Below are positions 6,490 through 14,510 of a stretch of DNA of 36,338 nt, piece after piece (the first letter of the stretch is position 1; each line of letters starts with the position of its first letter). The position numbers and the translations under genes are program-made. The stretch covers positions 1 through 36,338 of the forward strand of contig JAICLE010000002.1 of the NCBI GenBank assembly GCA_025927545.1, read 5' to 3'. The notes beneath the pieces are model-generated. The model did not search any database, was not told the origin of the DNA, and worked only from the letters and a program-made list of their open reading frames with translations. The stretch comes from Gemmatimonadales bacterium (GTDB taxonomy: Bacteria > Gemmatimonadota > Gemmatimonadetes > Gemmatimonadales > GWC2-71-9).

Positions 6490-7614
6490 ATGGAAACCTG
6501 GCAGGAAGTTCTCAAGACCAACTCGATCCGGTCGCTCGAGGCCCTCGCAACCAAATTCGGGCCCGAGCACTTCCCCGACCTCGACCGCCTCCGGCAGGCC
6601 GCGGAGAATTTCGAGTTCCGGATCTCACCGGCCATGGTGGACCTGATCAAGTCCCCCGACGATCCGATCTGGCGGCAGTACGTCCCCACGGTGGACGAGC
6701 TCGATGTCGTGGATGGCATCGTGGACTCGCTCAACGAGGATGCCGACAGTCCCGTCCCCAACATTACGCACCGCTATCCCGACCGGGCGCTGTTCCTCGT
6801 GAGTCCGGTGTGCGCCAGCTACTGCCGCTTCTGCACCCGGCGCCGGAAGGTGGGCGATCCCGAGAAGATCCCGATGTCCCAGTTCGAGAGTGCTTTCCAG
6901 TACCTCGAGCAGCACACCGAGATCCGGGACGTCATCATGTCGGGCGGTGATCCGCTGCTCCTCAACGACCGCCGGCTCGAGGCCATCCTCACCCGGCTCC
7001 GCGCCATCCCGCACCTCGAGATCATCCGGATCGGGAGCCGGGTACCGTGCCATCTCCCCGAGCGCATCACGCCCGAGCTCTGCGCCATGCTGAAGCGGTA
7101 CCACCCGCTCTTCATCAACACGCACTTCAACCACCCCGACGAGCTCACCCCGGCCGCGGTCAAGGGGCTCGGCATGCTGGCCGATGCCGGCATCCCGATG
7201 GGGTGCCAGACAGTGCTGCTCAAGGGCGTGAACGACGACCCGGCCGTCATGAAGCTGCTGATGCAGCGGCTGCTGATGGCGCGGGTGAGGCCCTACTACA
7301 TCTATATGGCCGACCAGGTAGCCGGTGCCGAGCATTTCCGGACCAGCATCCAGGCCGGGATCAAGATCATGGAGGCGCTCCGGGGCTGGACCAGCGGCCT
7401 GGCCAACCCGTACTTCGTCATCGACGCGCCGGGCGGCGGCGGCAAGATCCCGCTGCTCCCGGAGTACGTGGTGAGCATGAGCGATGAGGAGGTCGTGTTG
7501 CGGAACTTCCGCGGGCAGCAGTACGTGTACCGGCAGCCGCGGGAGGAGGCGGGAGTGATCACGCTCAAGAATGGGCGGAAGCCGCGCTCGAGGCCGGGGC
7601 GGAAGACGGCGTAG
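6490..7614 (+). CDS. kamA: Lysine 2,3-aminomutase family radical SAM enzyme
   Basis: A 374-residue KamA-family enzyme, which converts L-lysine to beta-lysine using a [4Fe-4S] cluster, S-adenosylmethionine and PLP. The cluster motif CASYCRFC gives Cys108, Cys112 and Cys115. The PLP lysine lies in DAPGGGGK (Lys319). Two aspartates that bind the lysine side chain in the clostridial enzyme (Asp293 and Asp330) are matched by Asp275 in YMADQ and Asp312 in IDAPGG, with the same spacing of 37 residues. Glutamate 2,3-aminomutases have Lys and Asn there, so lysine is the favoured substrate. ATG 6490 is preferred; GTG 6481 is possible. It follows the ATP-grasp/GNAT genes after copy C of the repeat and converges on the EF-G paralogue. 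Confidence 0.88.
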   Translation: METWQEVLKTNSIRSLEALATKFGPEHFPDLDRLRQAAENFEFRISPAMVDLIKSPDDPIWRQYVPTVDELDVVDGIVDSLNEDADSPVPNITHRYPDRALFLVSPVCASYCRFCTRRRKVGDPEKIPMSQFESAFQYLEQHTEIRDVIMSGGDPLLLNDRRLEAILTRLRAIPHLEIIRIGSRVPCHLPERITPELCAMLKRYHPLFINTHFNHPDELTPAAVKGLGMLADAGIPMGCQTVLLKGVNDDPAVMKLLMQRLLMARVRPYYIYMADQVAGAEHFRTSIQAGIKIMEALRGWTSGLANPYFVIDAPGGGGKIPLLPEYVVSMSDEEVVLRNFRGQQYVYRQPREEAGVITLKNGRKPRSRPGRKTA

Positions 7615-7631
7615 GTGAAGTCGGCGCGCCC

Positions 7632-9677
7632 TCACGACGCCACCGCCTGCTCCTTCCCGTTCTCCGCCGCCACCCTCGCCGTCACCTCCGGCGGCGCCTC
7701 CGCGTACCCGTGAAATTTCTCCCGGTGGGTGCCGCGGCCGTGGGTAATCGAGTGTAGCGTGGTGGAGTAGCGGTACAGCTCGGCTTCCGGCACGATCGCG
7801 CGCACCTTGGTGAGCCGGCCGTCCGGCTCGGTGCCCAGAATCTGGCCGCGCCGCGCGCTCAGATCGCCCATCACCTCCCCCAGCAGCTCATCGGGCGCCC
7901 AGGCGGTCACCTCGACCAGCGGCTCCAGCAGGACCGGGTGCGCCTTGGCGGCCACGTTCCGGAATGCCAGAATCCCCGCCATCTTGAACGACATCTCGTT
8001 CGAATCCACATCGTGATACGAGCCGTCGTAGCACTCCACCCGGAAGTCCACCATGGGGTACCCCGCCACGACGCCCCGCTCGGCCGACTCCTGGACCCCG
8101 CGGTCGACGGCCGGGATGTATTTGTTGGGGATCACGCCGCCCACGATGCTGTCCACGAACTCGTACCCCGCGCCGCGCGGCCGGGGTGAGATCCGGATCC
8201 AGCAGTCGCCGTACTGGCCGCGCCCGCCGCTCTGCTTCTTGTGCTTGCCCTGCCCCTCCGCCTTGCCCTTCAGCGTCTCGCGGTACGCAACGCGGGGGCG
8301 CGCCAGCTCGGCGTGCACCCCGTATTTCCGCTCGAGCCGCTGCAGGATCGTCTCGAAGTGTCGCTCGCCCATCCCGTGGATCAGCGTCTGACCGAGCTCG
8401 GAGTTGTACTCGAAGTGGAAGGTAGGGTCCTCCTCATGCAGCTTGTGGAGGCCCGCGGCGAGTTTGTCCTCCTCACCGCGCTGCTTCACGACGACGGCCG
8501 AGGTGGTCTCCGCCTCCGGCAGCGGGATCGGCGGGAGGCGCACCGGCGCGTCACGGCGGCAGAAGGTGTCGCCGGTGTGGGTGTCCTTGAGCTTGGCCAC
8601 CGAGCCGATGTCCCCGGCGCAGAGCTGCGCTACCTCGATGCGCTCCTTGCCCTGCTGGATCGACAGATGATTCAGCTTCTCGGGCACCTCGTGCTCGGCG
8701 TTCCAGACCTCGTCGCCGTTGCGGAGCTCGCCGGCGAAGAGCCGGAACAGGCTCACGTCGCCCACGTGGGGCTCGGAGATGGTCTTGAACACACGGCCGA
8801 GAAGCGGGGTGTCGGCGGGGGGCGCGAGCTCGGCGGGTGACGGGAACAGCTCGACCATTTTCCGCAGCAGGGTGCGGAGTCCGTAGGTCAGCGGCGCGCT
8901 TCCGCAGAACAGGGGGACGATCTGTCCGGCCAGCATCGCCTGCTTCACCGCGCCGATGAATTGCTCCCGGGGGATCTCCTCGCCGGTCAGATAGCGCTCG
9001 ATCAGGTCGTCGTCGGTCGAGGCAACCGCCTCGGTCAGGTGTTCGCTGTATTCGCGGTAGCGCCCCTGGAACTCCGGAGGGATGGGGACGACATCGCCCT
9101 CGCCCTTGAGTGCGCCCTTGGTGTACTGGTGGCAGTGACCGGAGAAGAGATTGATGATCCCGTGGAAGTCCGGGCCGTCGCCGATCGGAATTTCGACCGG
9201 CACGACCCTCGGCGTCAGATGCGCCTTCAAATCCATGAAAACCCGCTCGAAATCCGCATGCTCCTTGTCCATGAGGGAGACGAACAGGACACGGGGCAGA
9301 TGAAGTTGATCGAGGACTTCCCAGGCCTTCTCGGTGCCCACCTCGACCCCGCTGGTGCCGCTCACCACGACCACGGCGGCATCGGCGGCGTGCAGACCGG
9401 TGACGACCTCGCCGAAGTAGTCGAGGTATCCGGGGGTATCGATGAGATTGAGCTTGGTATCCATCCACTCCGCGAAGCCCAGCGCCAGGTTGATCGAGTG
9501 CTGCCGGGCGATCTCGTCGGGGGAGTAATCGGTGAGGGTCGTGCCTTCCTTGATGCCGCCATGGCGGCGGCTGCTGCCGGACACCCAGGCCAGGGCGTCT
9601 ACGAGCGACGTCTTCCCGCTGGCTCCGTGGCCGACGAACGCCACGTTCCGGATGTTGTTGGAGCCATAGACCTTCAT
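7632..9677 (-). CDS. EF-G-like translational GTPase (FusA2-type paralogue)
   Basis: A 681-residue protein spanning all EF-G domains, from the GTPase domain to the C-terminal domain near HSITHGRGTHREKFHGY. The P-loop is GHGASGKT (16-23). Two features differ from canonical EF-G: the DTPGHVDF motif is DTPGYLDY (80-87), so the catalytic His is Tyr, and the guanine-specificity NKxD is SLMD (134-137). The same DxPGY form is known in the EF-G-2 branch, so this is likely a paralogue rather than the housekeeping factor, perhaps used in recycling or stress. ATG 9677 has an excellent Shine-Dalgarno, AAGGAGGT (9692-9685), seven bases away; the upstream GTG 9686 is unlikely. No rpsL, rpsG or tuf is adjacent. 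Confidence 0.88.
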   Translation of the reverse strand: MKVYGSNNIRNVAFVGHGASGKTSLVDALAWVSGSSRRHGGIKEGTTLTDYSPDEIARQHSINLALGFAEWMDTKLNLIDTPGYLDYFGEVVTGLHAADAAVVVVSGTSGVEVGTEKAWEVLDQLHLPRVLFVSLMDKEHADFERVFMDLKAHLTPRVVPVEIPIGDGPDFHGIINLFSGHCHQYTKGALKGEGDVVPIPPEFQGRYREYSEHLTEAVASTDDDLIERYLTGEEIPREQFIGAVKQAMLAGQIVPLFCGSAPLTYGLRTLLRKMVELFPSPAELAPPADTPLLGRVFKTISEPHVGDVSLFRLFAGELRNGDEVWNAEHEVPEKLNHLSIQQGKERIEVAQLCAGDIGSVAKLKDTHTGDTFCRRDAPVRLPPIPLPEAETTSAVVVKQRGEEDKLAAGLHKLHEEDPTFHFEYNSELGQTLIHGMGERHFETILQRLERKYGVHAELARPRVAYRETLKGKAEGQGKHKKQSGGRGQYGDCWIRISPRPRGAGYEFVDSIVGGVIPNKYIPAVDRGVQESAERGVVAGYPMVDFRVECYDGSYHDVDSNEMSFKMAGILAFRNVAAKAHPVLLEPLVEVTAWAPDELLGEVMGDLSARRGQILGTEPDGRLTKVRAIVPEAELYRYSTTLHSITHGRGTHREKFHGYAEAPPEVTARVAAENGKEQAVAS

Positions 9678-9709
9678 GGCCTCCACCTCCTTCGGAGAGT
9701 TGGATTTTC

Positions 9710-9738
9710 AAGGTGGAGTGCGCGGAAGAAGTTGTCAA
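9710..9738 (-). promoter_or_regulatory. Promoter candidate for the EF-G-like gene
   Basis: On the minus strand a perfect TTGACA (9738-9733) is followed after 17 bases by CACCTT (9715-9710), a weak -10. A start near 9703 would give a leader of about 25 bases containing the Shine-Dalgarno. Confidence 0.4.
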
Positions 9739-9815
9739 ATCGGGCTGGCGCGACCCGGGATAGGGCTGTACCATAGTGCCGCATACCGCCGATCCCCCCA
9801 CAATTGGAGGACCAC

Positions 9816-10298
9816 GTGCCACGCCCGTCGCGTTTCCGCCTGGCTGTCCCGCTGGTATTGGCACTGACTCTCGCCGGCCCCGCCGCCGCGCAGGGAGTCG
9901 AGACTCCGCACATCCCCCTCCGGACCGTAATCGACCAGCTCAACTCCACGCGAGCCTCGTACGCCGAAGCGTTCAACGCCAAGAACGCGGCCGCGGTAGC
10001 GGCCATGTATCTGGATGAGGCCATCGTCATCCAGCCCGACGGCACCGAGCTCATGGGCGCCAAGGCCATCCGCGAGGTCATGGAGAAGGACGCCCCGAAC
10101 TGGCCGCACATGGTGCTCACGTCCGACACGGTCCGGGTGTACGGCGGCACCGCGCTCGATTTCGGCACGGCGAAGATGCATCCGAAGGATGGGGGCGAGA
10201 ACGTGAGTCACTACCTGGCCGTCCTGCGGCGGGGATTGCGGGGCTGGAAGATCGCCTCGGTCGCACAGGTGCCGGTCACCGGAAAGAGCGGCGAGTAG
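9816..10298 (+). CDS. Exported SnoaL/DUF4440-like protein
   Basis: A 160-residue protein with a clear Sec signal peptide (FRLAVPLVLALTLAGPAAAQ, cleavage after AAAQ near residue 26). The mature part has the cone-shaped NTF2/SnoaL pattern: YAEAFNAKNAAAVAAMYLDEAIVIQPDGTELMGAKAI in the start region (residues about 45-85), and the later strand GGWKIASVAQVP-like end (LRGWKIASVAQVP). Members range from ketosteroid isomerase-like enzymes to non-enzymatic binding proteins, so the role in the periplasm is unknown. I chose GTG 9816 because GGAGG lies five bases before it; TTG 9804 would only add four residues. It diverges from the EF-G gene and its 3' end overlaps the next convergent gene by 23 bases. 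Confidence 0.75.
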   Translation: MPRPSRFRLAVPLVLALTLAGPAAAQGVETPHIPLRTVIDQLNSTRASYAEAFNAKNAAAVAAMYLDEAIVIQPDGTELMGAKAIREVMEKDAPNWPHMVLTSDTVRVYGGTALDFGTAKMHPKDGGENVSHYLAVLRRGLRGWKIASVAQVPVTGKSGE

Positions 10299-11139
10299 CC
10301 GAGCGGGCACCTCGGCGCTTGCGACGCTGCATGGCGAGCTGGTTCCGGACAAATGGGGCCAGCCGCTCCAGTTGCCCGAAGGGCGTGAGCCGCGCGCCCG
10401 GACTGCGAAGTGCCGCCTTGAGCGCTTCGACGGGCATGGTGTAGTTTCCTGGCGCTTCCAGGCGGAACCCGAAGCCTCCCGGTCGCGTCACCTCCCGGGG
10501 AAACGGCAGCGGGTCTGTGCCGGGCAGCACTCGAATGCCGCGCCGCTCGGCCTGCACGAAATGACGGGGTGTGCTCCAGAAGAACGGCCGCCCCGCGCCG
10601 TCGCCCAGAAAGAAGCCATCGCCCGGCTGAGCCGCCTCGATGAGCTCCGTCACGAGACGGCCGCGGCCGAAGAGCCATTTCCCGGCACCCCACGGGATCA
10701 CCCGCAAGGCGCCGAGCCGCTCGCCCTCAGCCAGAATCTCCCGGACGGGGAGCCGATCGGGAACGCTGGCACGCGTGGCCAGCAGCAGGACTTCGAGCCC
10801 CTCTCGAGCCACCACCTGCCGGCCTGAGACGAGCAGCAGCCGCTCCGCTCCGCGGCTGGCCAGCAACGCGCTCGGATCGGGCGTGGCGGCCAGCGTCCAG
10901 GAACCCAGCGGCAGCTCGGCCGCGCCCGCGGCCACGGCTGCCAGGCGGCCGAACCAGTCCACGCCGGCCGACTCGGTGAGCAGCAGCACGCCGGGCGTGG
11001 GGCTCCATCCGTGCTCCCGCGCCGCTCGTTCGAAATTGCCTGCCGCATGCTCGAGGAAACGCTGCGGCGCGTAGCAATCGTGCAGGTGCACGTGGGCGTC
11101 AATCAGCAGTGCTCCGGCCCCCTCGAGCTCCTGGACCAC
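10276..11139 (-). CDS. DAHVH-motif protein, amidohydrolase-like N-terminus
   Basis: A 287-residue protein starting with GALLIDAHVHLHDCY (residues about 9-23), the metal-binding beta-strand signature of TIM-barrel amidohydrolases and PHP-like proteins. The other usual histidine and aspartate ligands are not obvious, so a full hydrolase is not proven. The C-terminus is very basic (KRRGARSATRRSF). GTG 11139 has GGGAGG at a suitable distance. The gene lies 48 bases downstream of an ABC exporter on the same strand, so the two are probably co-transcribed; a link to processing or sensing of an exported compound is inference. The 3' end overlaps the DUF4440 gene by 23 bases, tail to tail. Confidence 0.6.
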   Translation of the reverse strand: MVQELEGAGALLIDAHVHLHDCYAPQRFLEHAAGNFERAAREHGWSPTPGVLLLTESAGVDWFGRLAAVAAGAAELPLGSWTLAATPDPSALLASRGAERLLLVSGRQVVAREGLEVLLLATRASVPDRLPVREILAEGERLGALRVIPWGAGKWLFGRGRLVTELIEAAQPGDGFFLGDGAGRPFFWSTPRHFVQAERRGIRVLPGTDPLPFPREVTRPGGFGFRLEAPGNYTMPVEALKAALRSPGARLTPFGQLERLAPFVRNQLAMQRRKRRGARSATRRSFR

Positions 11140-11187
11140 GTCACCCTCCCTGATTCGATGGCGGTTCAGGCCGCCGGATGGGCGGGC

Positions 11188-13083
11188 TCAGCGGTACCCG
11201 GCCGCCTGCAGGTGGAACAGCTCGGCGTAGAGACCGCCCTGGGCCACCAGCGCCTCGTGCGTCCCCTGCTCCACCAGCTCGCCGCCCTGAAGCACCAGAA
11301 TGCGGTCGGCCATACGGACGGTGCTGAACCGGTGGGAGATGAGCACCGCCATGCGGCCCGCCGTCAGCTCCGAGAATCGGAGGAATACCTCGTACTCGGC
11401 TCGGGCATCGAGTGCCGCGGTCGGCTCGTCCAGGATGAGGAGCTGCGCGTCGCGCATGTACGCCCGGGCAAGGGCCACCTTCTGCCACTCCCCGCCCGAG
11501 AGGTCCACGCCGTTGTCGAACCGGCGCCCCAGCATCTGGTCGTAGCGCCCCGCCAGCCTGGCGGCCACCGTGTCGGCCAGGCTTCGCTGCGCGGCGGTCT
11601 CGATCCGGGGCTCGTCCTCCCGCGCCGCGATGTTGCCGACGGCGATGTTCTCCCGGAGCACGAAGTCGTACCGCACAAAGTCCTGGAAAATGACGCCCAC
11701 GTTCCGCCGCACGCTGTCGACGTCGTACTCGCGGAGATCCACGCCGTCGAGCAGGATCCGCCCCTCCACCGGATCGTAGAGGCGGGCCAGCAGCTTCACC
11801 AGCGTGGTCTTCCCCGCCCCGTTCTCGCCGACCAGCGCGATCCGCTCGCCCGGCGCGAGCGAGAAGTCGAGCCCGCGCACCGCCCACCGCTCGGAACCCG
11901 GGTAGCGAAACCCGACGTTCTCGAAGACCACCCCGGTCCGGATCGGCACCGGGACCTGCCGGGCGCCGGGATTTCGCTGGATCCGCGGCTCGACGGCGAG
12001 AAAGCTGAAGAGGTCGTCCAGGTAGAGGCTCTGCTCGAACACCTGCGAGAGTGACAGCAGCACCCGTTGGATCAGGTCGCGGCTCTGGCGGAACGATCCC
12101 GCGAGGAAGGTGAGCACGCCGATGGTGAAGAGCCCCGCCGGCGAGCGGTAGCCGATCACCGTCAGGTAGATGATCACGCCGTACGCCCCGTAGTATCCCA
12201 GCGTCCCGACTGCCGCGAGCAGCGTGGAGACGAAGCTCCGCCGGATGGCCAGCCGCTTGTTGGCCTCGTAGAAATCGTTGCTCAGACGGTCGTAGCGGTC
12301 GACCAGAAAGTCGGACAGCCCGAAGAGCTTGAGCTCCTTGGCCGAGATGTCGCTCGCGCCGATGTAGCGCAGATAGTCGAGCTGGCGGCGCTCCGGCGTC
12401 CAGGAGTAGAGGAGCGAGTAGCCCAGCGAGGCGAAGTGGGTCTCGCCGAGGAGTGAAGGAAGCACCGCCAGGAGCAGCAGCACCAGAAGCCACGGCACGT
12501 ACACCGCGAGCGCCGCCGCAAGCGTCGCGAGAGTGATCGCGTCCTGCACCGACGAGAGCAGCATGGTGAAGAGGCCGATCCGGCCCACGGTCTGCCGCCG
12601 CGCCCGCTCCAGCTTGTCATACAGCTCGGCGTCCTCGAACTGCTCGAGGTCGAGCGTGGCGGCATGGCGCATCAGCTCGACGCTCGTCTCGTTGGCAAAG
12701 AGATCGCCCAGCAGGCTCTCGAGCAGGGCGGAGACCCGCGCCAGGCCTTCGCCGGCGAGCGCGATGGCCAGCTCGACGACGACCAGCTCGCCCAGCCGGG
12801 CCCAGTCGACGGCCGCGCCGCGCCCCGCCACGCCCATCGCGAGTACCACCTCGTCCACGATGAGCTTCCCGATCCAGAGCACCGCGAGCGGCACCAGCGA
12901 CCGCACCACGCGGAGCACCAGGATGCCCACCACGTAGCGCGGCTCGGTCCGCCACACCAGGCCCAGCAGGCGGGGCACGTGTCGCACCGCCTGGAGCCGG
13001 GCGCGCCAGCCCGGCGGCGGCTCGATGGGCTTACGAGAGCCTCGGTTGGGCCGTACAATCGGATGCTGCAGCGGAAGCGCCAT
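11188..13083 (-). CDS. ABC exporter, fused membrane and ATPase domains
   Basis: A 631-residue half-transporter with about six membrane helices (residues roughly 45-345) and an ATPase domain in the last 240 residues. ATPase motifs in order are Walker A GENGAGKTT, signature LSGGEWQKVALARA, Walker B LLILDEPTAALD and H-loop SHRFST. It would work as a homodimer in the inner membrane; no substrate can be deduced. ATG 13083 lacks a Shine-Dalgarno, but TAGCTT (13096-13091, minus strand) ends seven bases before it, so the mRNA is probably leaderless; an upstream GTG 13197 would overlap the divergent DUF421 gene. The downstream DAHVH protein is likely in the same transcript. Confidence 0.88.
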   Translation of the reverse strand: MALPLQHPIVRPNRGSRKPIEPPPGWRARLQAVRHVPRLLGLVWRTEPRYVVGILVLRVVRSLVPLAVLWIGKLIVDEVVLAMGVAGRGAAVDWARLGELVVVELAIALAGEGLARVSALLESLLGDLFANETSVELMRHAATLDLEQFEDAELYDKLERARRQTVGRIGLFTMLLSSVQDAITLATLAAALAVYVPWLLVLLLLAVLPSLLGETHFASLGYSLLYSWTPERRQLDYLRYIGASDISAKELKLFGLSDFLVDRYDRLSNDFYEANKRLAIRRSFVSTLLAAVGTLGYYGAYGVIIYLTVIGYRSPAGLFTIGVLTFLAGSFRQSRDLIQRVLLSLSQVFEQSLYLDDLFSFLAVEPRIQRNPGARQVPVPIRTGVVFENVGFRYPGSERWAVRGLDFSLAPGERIALVGENGAGKTTLVKLLARLYDPVEGRILLDGVDLREYDVDSVRRNVGVIFQDFVRYDFVLRENIAVGNIAAREDEPRIETAAQRSLADTVAARLAGRYDQMLGRRFDNGVDLSGGEWQKVALARAYMRDAQLLILDEPTAALDARAEYEVFLRFSELTAGRMAVLISHRFSTVRMADRILVLQGGELVEQGTHEALVAQGGLYAELFHLQAAGYR

Positions 13084-13090
13084 GCCCGGA

Positions 13091-13096
13091 AAGCTA
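13091..13096 (-). promoter_or_regulatory. -10-like element for the leaderless ABC exporter mRNA
   Basis: TAGCTT on the minus strand ends seven bases before ATG 13083, with no Shine-Dalgarno in between. It follows the same layout as the elements at 1161-1174, 13730, 19982 and 23140. Confidence 0.4.
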
Positions 13097-13115
13097 ATCG
13101 CCGGAGACCGAGCCC

Positions 13116-13724
13116 ATGCCCCACGTCGACTGGCCCACGCTGTGGGCCAACCTGAGCCACTTCGGCGCGCTGGACAGCGCCACGCATCCCGTCTCACTGC
13201 TGGAGAAGGTGGTCCGGCCCATCCTCGTCTACATGATCCTGGTGCTCGGGCTTCGGACCGTCGGCAAGCGCCTGCTGGCCCAGCTCAACCCGTTCGATTT
13301 CGTGGTGCTGCTGACCCTGTCCAACACCGTGCAGAACGCCATCATCGGGAACGACACGTCGCTGACCGGCGGAATAGTCGGCGCCGCCGCCCTGCTGGGC
13401 GTCAACGCGCTGCTCGTGCGCCTGTTCTATCGTGGCCCGTCGAAGCAGTTGCTGTTTCACACCGATCGGGACGTTTGCCTGGTGGCCGCGGGCCAGGTGA
13501 ACGAGGACGAGATGCGCCGACTTCGCATCAACGCCGCCGAGCTCACCGCCAAGGCCCACGAGCGCGGGTTCGATACCCTGGACGAGGTGGACAGCGCCAC
13601 GCTGTATCCGAACGGCACCATCTACTTCCGGGGCCGGCCGGGGGAAACCGACGCCGCCCGCCACGCCGAGCTGCTCCAGCGTCTCGACGCGCTCAGCACG
13701 GAGGTGGCGTCACTCCGGCGGTAG
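13116..13724 (+). CDS. DUF421 / YetF-like membrane protein
   Basis: A 202-residue protein with an N-terminal segment, then about three membrane helices (roughly 33-50, 60-77, 85-103), followed by a soluble domain containing LRINAAELTAKAHERGFDTLDEVDSA and ending in YPNGTIYFRGRPG. This is the layout of the YetF/DUF421 family, whose cytoplasmic part forms a conserved dimer of unknown function. The ATG has GGAGA nine bases upstream. It precedes the SDR gene by 17 bases, but that gene has its own -10-like element, so they may not be a strict operon. Confidence 0.8.
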   Translation: MPHVDWPTLWANLSHFGALDSATHPVSLLEKVVRPILVYMILVLGLRTVGKRLLAQLNPFDFVVLLTLSNTVQNAIIGNDTSLTGGIVGAAALLGVNALLVRLFYRGPSKQLLFHTDRDVCLVAAGQVNEDEMRRLRINAAELTAKAHERGFDTLDEVDSATLYPNGTIYFRGRPGETDAARHAELLQRLDALSTEVASLRR

Positions 13725-13729
13725 CGCGT

Positions 13730-13735
13730 TAGATT
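13730..13735 (+). promoter_or_regulatory. -10-like element for a leaderless SDR mRNA
   Basis: TAGATT ends exactly six bases before ATG 13742, and no Shine-Dalgarno is present. A start of transcription at or next to the A of the ATG is expected. Confidence 0.45.
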
Positions 13736-13741
13736 GCCGCC

Positions 13742-14452
13742 ATGACAGAGATCGCCACCGCGCTCGTCACGGGCGCCACGCAGGGAATCGGCCGGGCGAC
13801 CGCATTCGCGCTCGGGCGCGCGGGATACCGCATCGCCGTATGCGCCCGGACGGCGGGCGACCTCGACGCGCTCGTCACGGACCTCGCGGCCGGGGGGATC
13901 GACGCCGCGGGCGCGGCCGCGGACGTGGGCGATCCCACCCAGGTGGCGCGCGCGGTGGAGCGACTCACCCGTGCGCTGGGCGAGGTCGGCCTGCTGGTCA
14001 ACAATGCCGGGGTCATGATCGCCCGGCCGTTCGAGCAGCTGACTCTGGAGGACTGGGACACCACGATGTCCACCAACCTCCGAAGCCTCTTCCTCGTGAC
14101 CCGGGCCGTGCTTCCGGCCATGCGCCGCCGCCGCGGAGGAACGATCGTGAACGTGGCCAGCCTCGCCGGGCGAAACGGGTTCGCCGGCGGCGCCGCATAC
14201 TGCGCGTCCAAGCACGCCGTGCTCGGCTTCAGCCGCGCGCTGATGCAGGAGTTGCGGAAGGAGGGCATCCGGGTCATCGCCATCTGCCCCGGGTCGGTGG
14301 ATACCGGGATGCTCCACGACCAGCCGATGCTCAAGTCGAACCCGGAGCGCATCCTGCAGCCCGGTGACGTGGCCGACGCCATCCTGCACGCCGTCCAGCT
14401 CCCCGAGCGCGCCCTGGTAAGCGAGCTCGACATCCGCCCCACCAACCCCTAG
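13742..14452 (+). CDS. Short-chain dehydrogenase/reductase
   Basis: A 236-residue classical SDR using NAD(P)H. The cofactor motif is TGATQGIG (residues about 10-17), followed by NNAG at about 84-87, the catalytic Ser region in VNVASLAG, and the YCASK (YxxxK) active site. PGSVDTGM follows as the PG loop. An Arg/Thr just after the second strand (CARTAGDL) suggests NADPH preference (inference). The fold and length match the family, but the substrate cannot be named. The upstream DUF421 gene gives no clue. It converges on the GAF-repeat gene. Confidence 0.88.
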   Translation: MTEIATALVTGATQGIGRATAFALGRAGYRIAVCARTAGDLDALVTDLAAGGIDAAGAAADVGDPTQVARAVERLTRALGEVGLLVNNAGVMIARPFEQLTLEDWDTTMSTNLRSLFLVTRAVLPAMRRRRGGTIVNVASLAGRNGFAGGAAYCASKHAVLGFSRALMQELRKEGIRVIAICPGSVDTGMLHDQPMLKSNPERILQPGDVADAILHAVQLPERALVSELDIRPTNP

Positions 14453-14482
14453 CGGTGCAGGGCGGGCTGGTGACCACGTGGG

Positions 14483-14507
14483 CCTGCCGGCGCACGCCCT
14501 CGGCAGG
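14483..14507. terminator. Bidirectional hairpin between convergent genes
   Basis: CCTGCCG (14483-14489) and CGGCAGG (14501-14507) form a perfect 7-base stem with an 11-base loop in the 58-base gap between the SDR stop and the GAF-protein stop. There is no T-run on either side, so it may stop RNA ends from decay rather than terminate alone. Confidence 0.4.
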
Positions 14508-14510
14508 TCG

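Noticed and set aside
6490-9677. A KamA and EF-G link resembling beta-lysylation of EF-P
   Set aside because: There is no EpmA or EF-P gene here, KamA carries GGGGK unlike EpmB, and the two genes converge on opposite strands.
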